This document shows, piece after piece, positions 4,953 through 5,262 of a stretch of 5,262 nucleotides of DNA. A model generated the notes under the pieces. That model was not told where the DNA came from. It ran no database searches and worked only from the letters and a program-made list of their open reading frames with translations. How positions within the stretch are numbered: position 1 is the stretch's first letter; each line of letters begins with the position of its first letter. The stretch is from Thermodesulfovibrio sp. (GTDB taxonomy: Bacteria > Nitrospirota > Thermodesulfovibrionia > Thermodesulfovibrionales > JdFR-85). The stretch lies in assembly GCA_027016675.1 (NCBI GenBank), contig JALUSH010000063.1:1-5262 (forward strand), read 5' to 3'. The translations under genes and the position numbers were made by a program.

Positions 4953-5262
4953 AATTTTTCAGGGAGATTTATTATTTTAAGTGTGAACCTCGAGAGGACT
5001 ATCCACCTGTTGATATCTATGAAACAGAGGATACGGTTATTGTTTTAGTGGATCTACCAGGCATAAGGATTGAGGATATAATAATCAAGGTTTATGGCAA
5101 TGAACTGATGATTGAAGGAATAAAACAAAAACCAGAAGAGGAAAAGAACGTGAGATATATCTGTATGGAAAGGGAATTCAATACTTTCAGGCGAAGAATC
5201 CATATACCTGTTACAATCGATCCTTCTTCTGGAAGGGCCATTTATAAAGACGGTGTTTTAAA
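4949..5262 (+). CDS. Hsp20-family small heat-shock protein, 3' end beyond the window
   Basis: The reading frame starts at the ATG overlapping the galU stop and is open to the window edge, giving 104 complete codons. The alpha-crystallin domain is clear from about residue 20: PPVDIYETEDTVIVLVDLPG (19-38), then EDIIIKVYGNELMIEG (42-57), EREFNTFRRRIHIP (74-87) and AIYKDGVL (97-104). These match the usual Hsp20 order of VDIYE, DLPG, GN-L-I-G, ER-FG-F-R and A-Y-NGVL, with asparagine N78 where glycine is common. The N-terminal arm is short, about 20 residues. The final strand and the C-terminal IXI-type tail lie outside the window. Such proteins form oligomers that hold unfolding proteins in a refoldable state without ATP. 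No good Shine-Dalgarno is spaced for this ATG (AGAGG ends one base before it), so translation probably depends on ribosomes ending galU. No heat-shock operator is visible. Confidence 0.9.
   Translation, partial: MKFFREIYYFKCEPREDYPPVDIYETEDTVIVLVDLPGIRIEDIIIKVYGNELMIEGIKQKPEEEKNVRYICMEREFNTFRRRIHIPVTIDPSSGRAIYKDGVL

Overview
The window is about 5.3 kb of bacterial chromosome that looks like ordinary core-metabolism DNA. It holds one tRNA gene and six protein genes, all on the + strand, and the last gene runs off the right edge. The coding density, four-base ATGA gene overlaps, strong AGGAGG-type ribosome binding sites, encoded tRNA CCA end and moderate GC with AT-rich gaps all fit a bacterium. 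The protein types (AlaC-like aminotransferase, ACT-domain homoserine dehydrogenase, a TusA/MoeB-type pair, GalU, Hsp20) remind me of Nitrospirota or Desulfobacterota-like anaerobes. That placement is an impression from memory, not a search result. I see no mobile element, CRISPR array, phage gene or recombination site.

Layout: a complete tRNA-Phe (GAA anticodon) lies at 68-143. After a 95-base AT-rich gap come an AlaC-type aminotransferase (239-1432) and homoserine dehydrogenase (1429-2733), joined by an ATGA overlap and so probably co-translated. A 58-base gap follows, containing a perfect extended -10 element and a strong Shine-Dalgarno sequence that can fold into a small hairpin. Next is a TusA-family sulfur carrier (2792-3037) and, one base after its stop, a MoeB/ThiF-type E1-like adenylyltransferase (start best placed at 3039, end 3845). 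A 204-base non-coding gap separates these from UTP-glucose-1-phosphate uridylyltransferase, GalU (4050-4952). GalU again overlaps by ATGA with a small heat-shock protein of the Hsp20 family (4949 to the window edge).

How the genes may work together: the first pair belongs to amino-acid metabolism, with pyruvate/alanine-type transamination and aspartate-semialdehyde to homoserine. The second pair looks like a sulfur-mobilising module, in which an E1-like enzyme adenylates the C-terminal glycine of a ubiquitin-like carrier and a TusA-like protein could hand over the sulfur. No ThiS/MoaD-like carrier is encoded here. The third pair combines nucleotide-sugar supply (UDP-glucose for envelope or exopolysaccharide) with a stress chaperone. 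The most interesting point is the TusA-MoeB pair: the TusA protein has CPYT instead of the usual CPxP, and the MoeB protein ends in a tail that resembles the linker to a rhodanese domain that is absent. I find no clear previously undescribed system.
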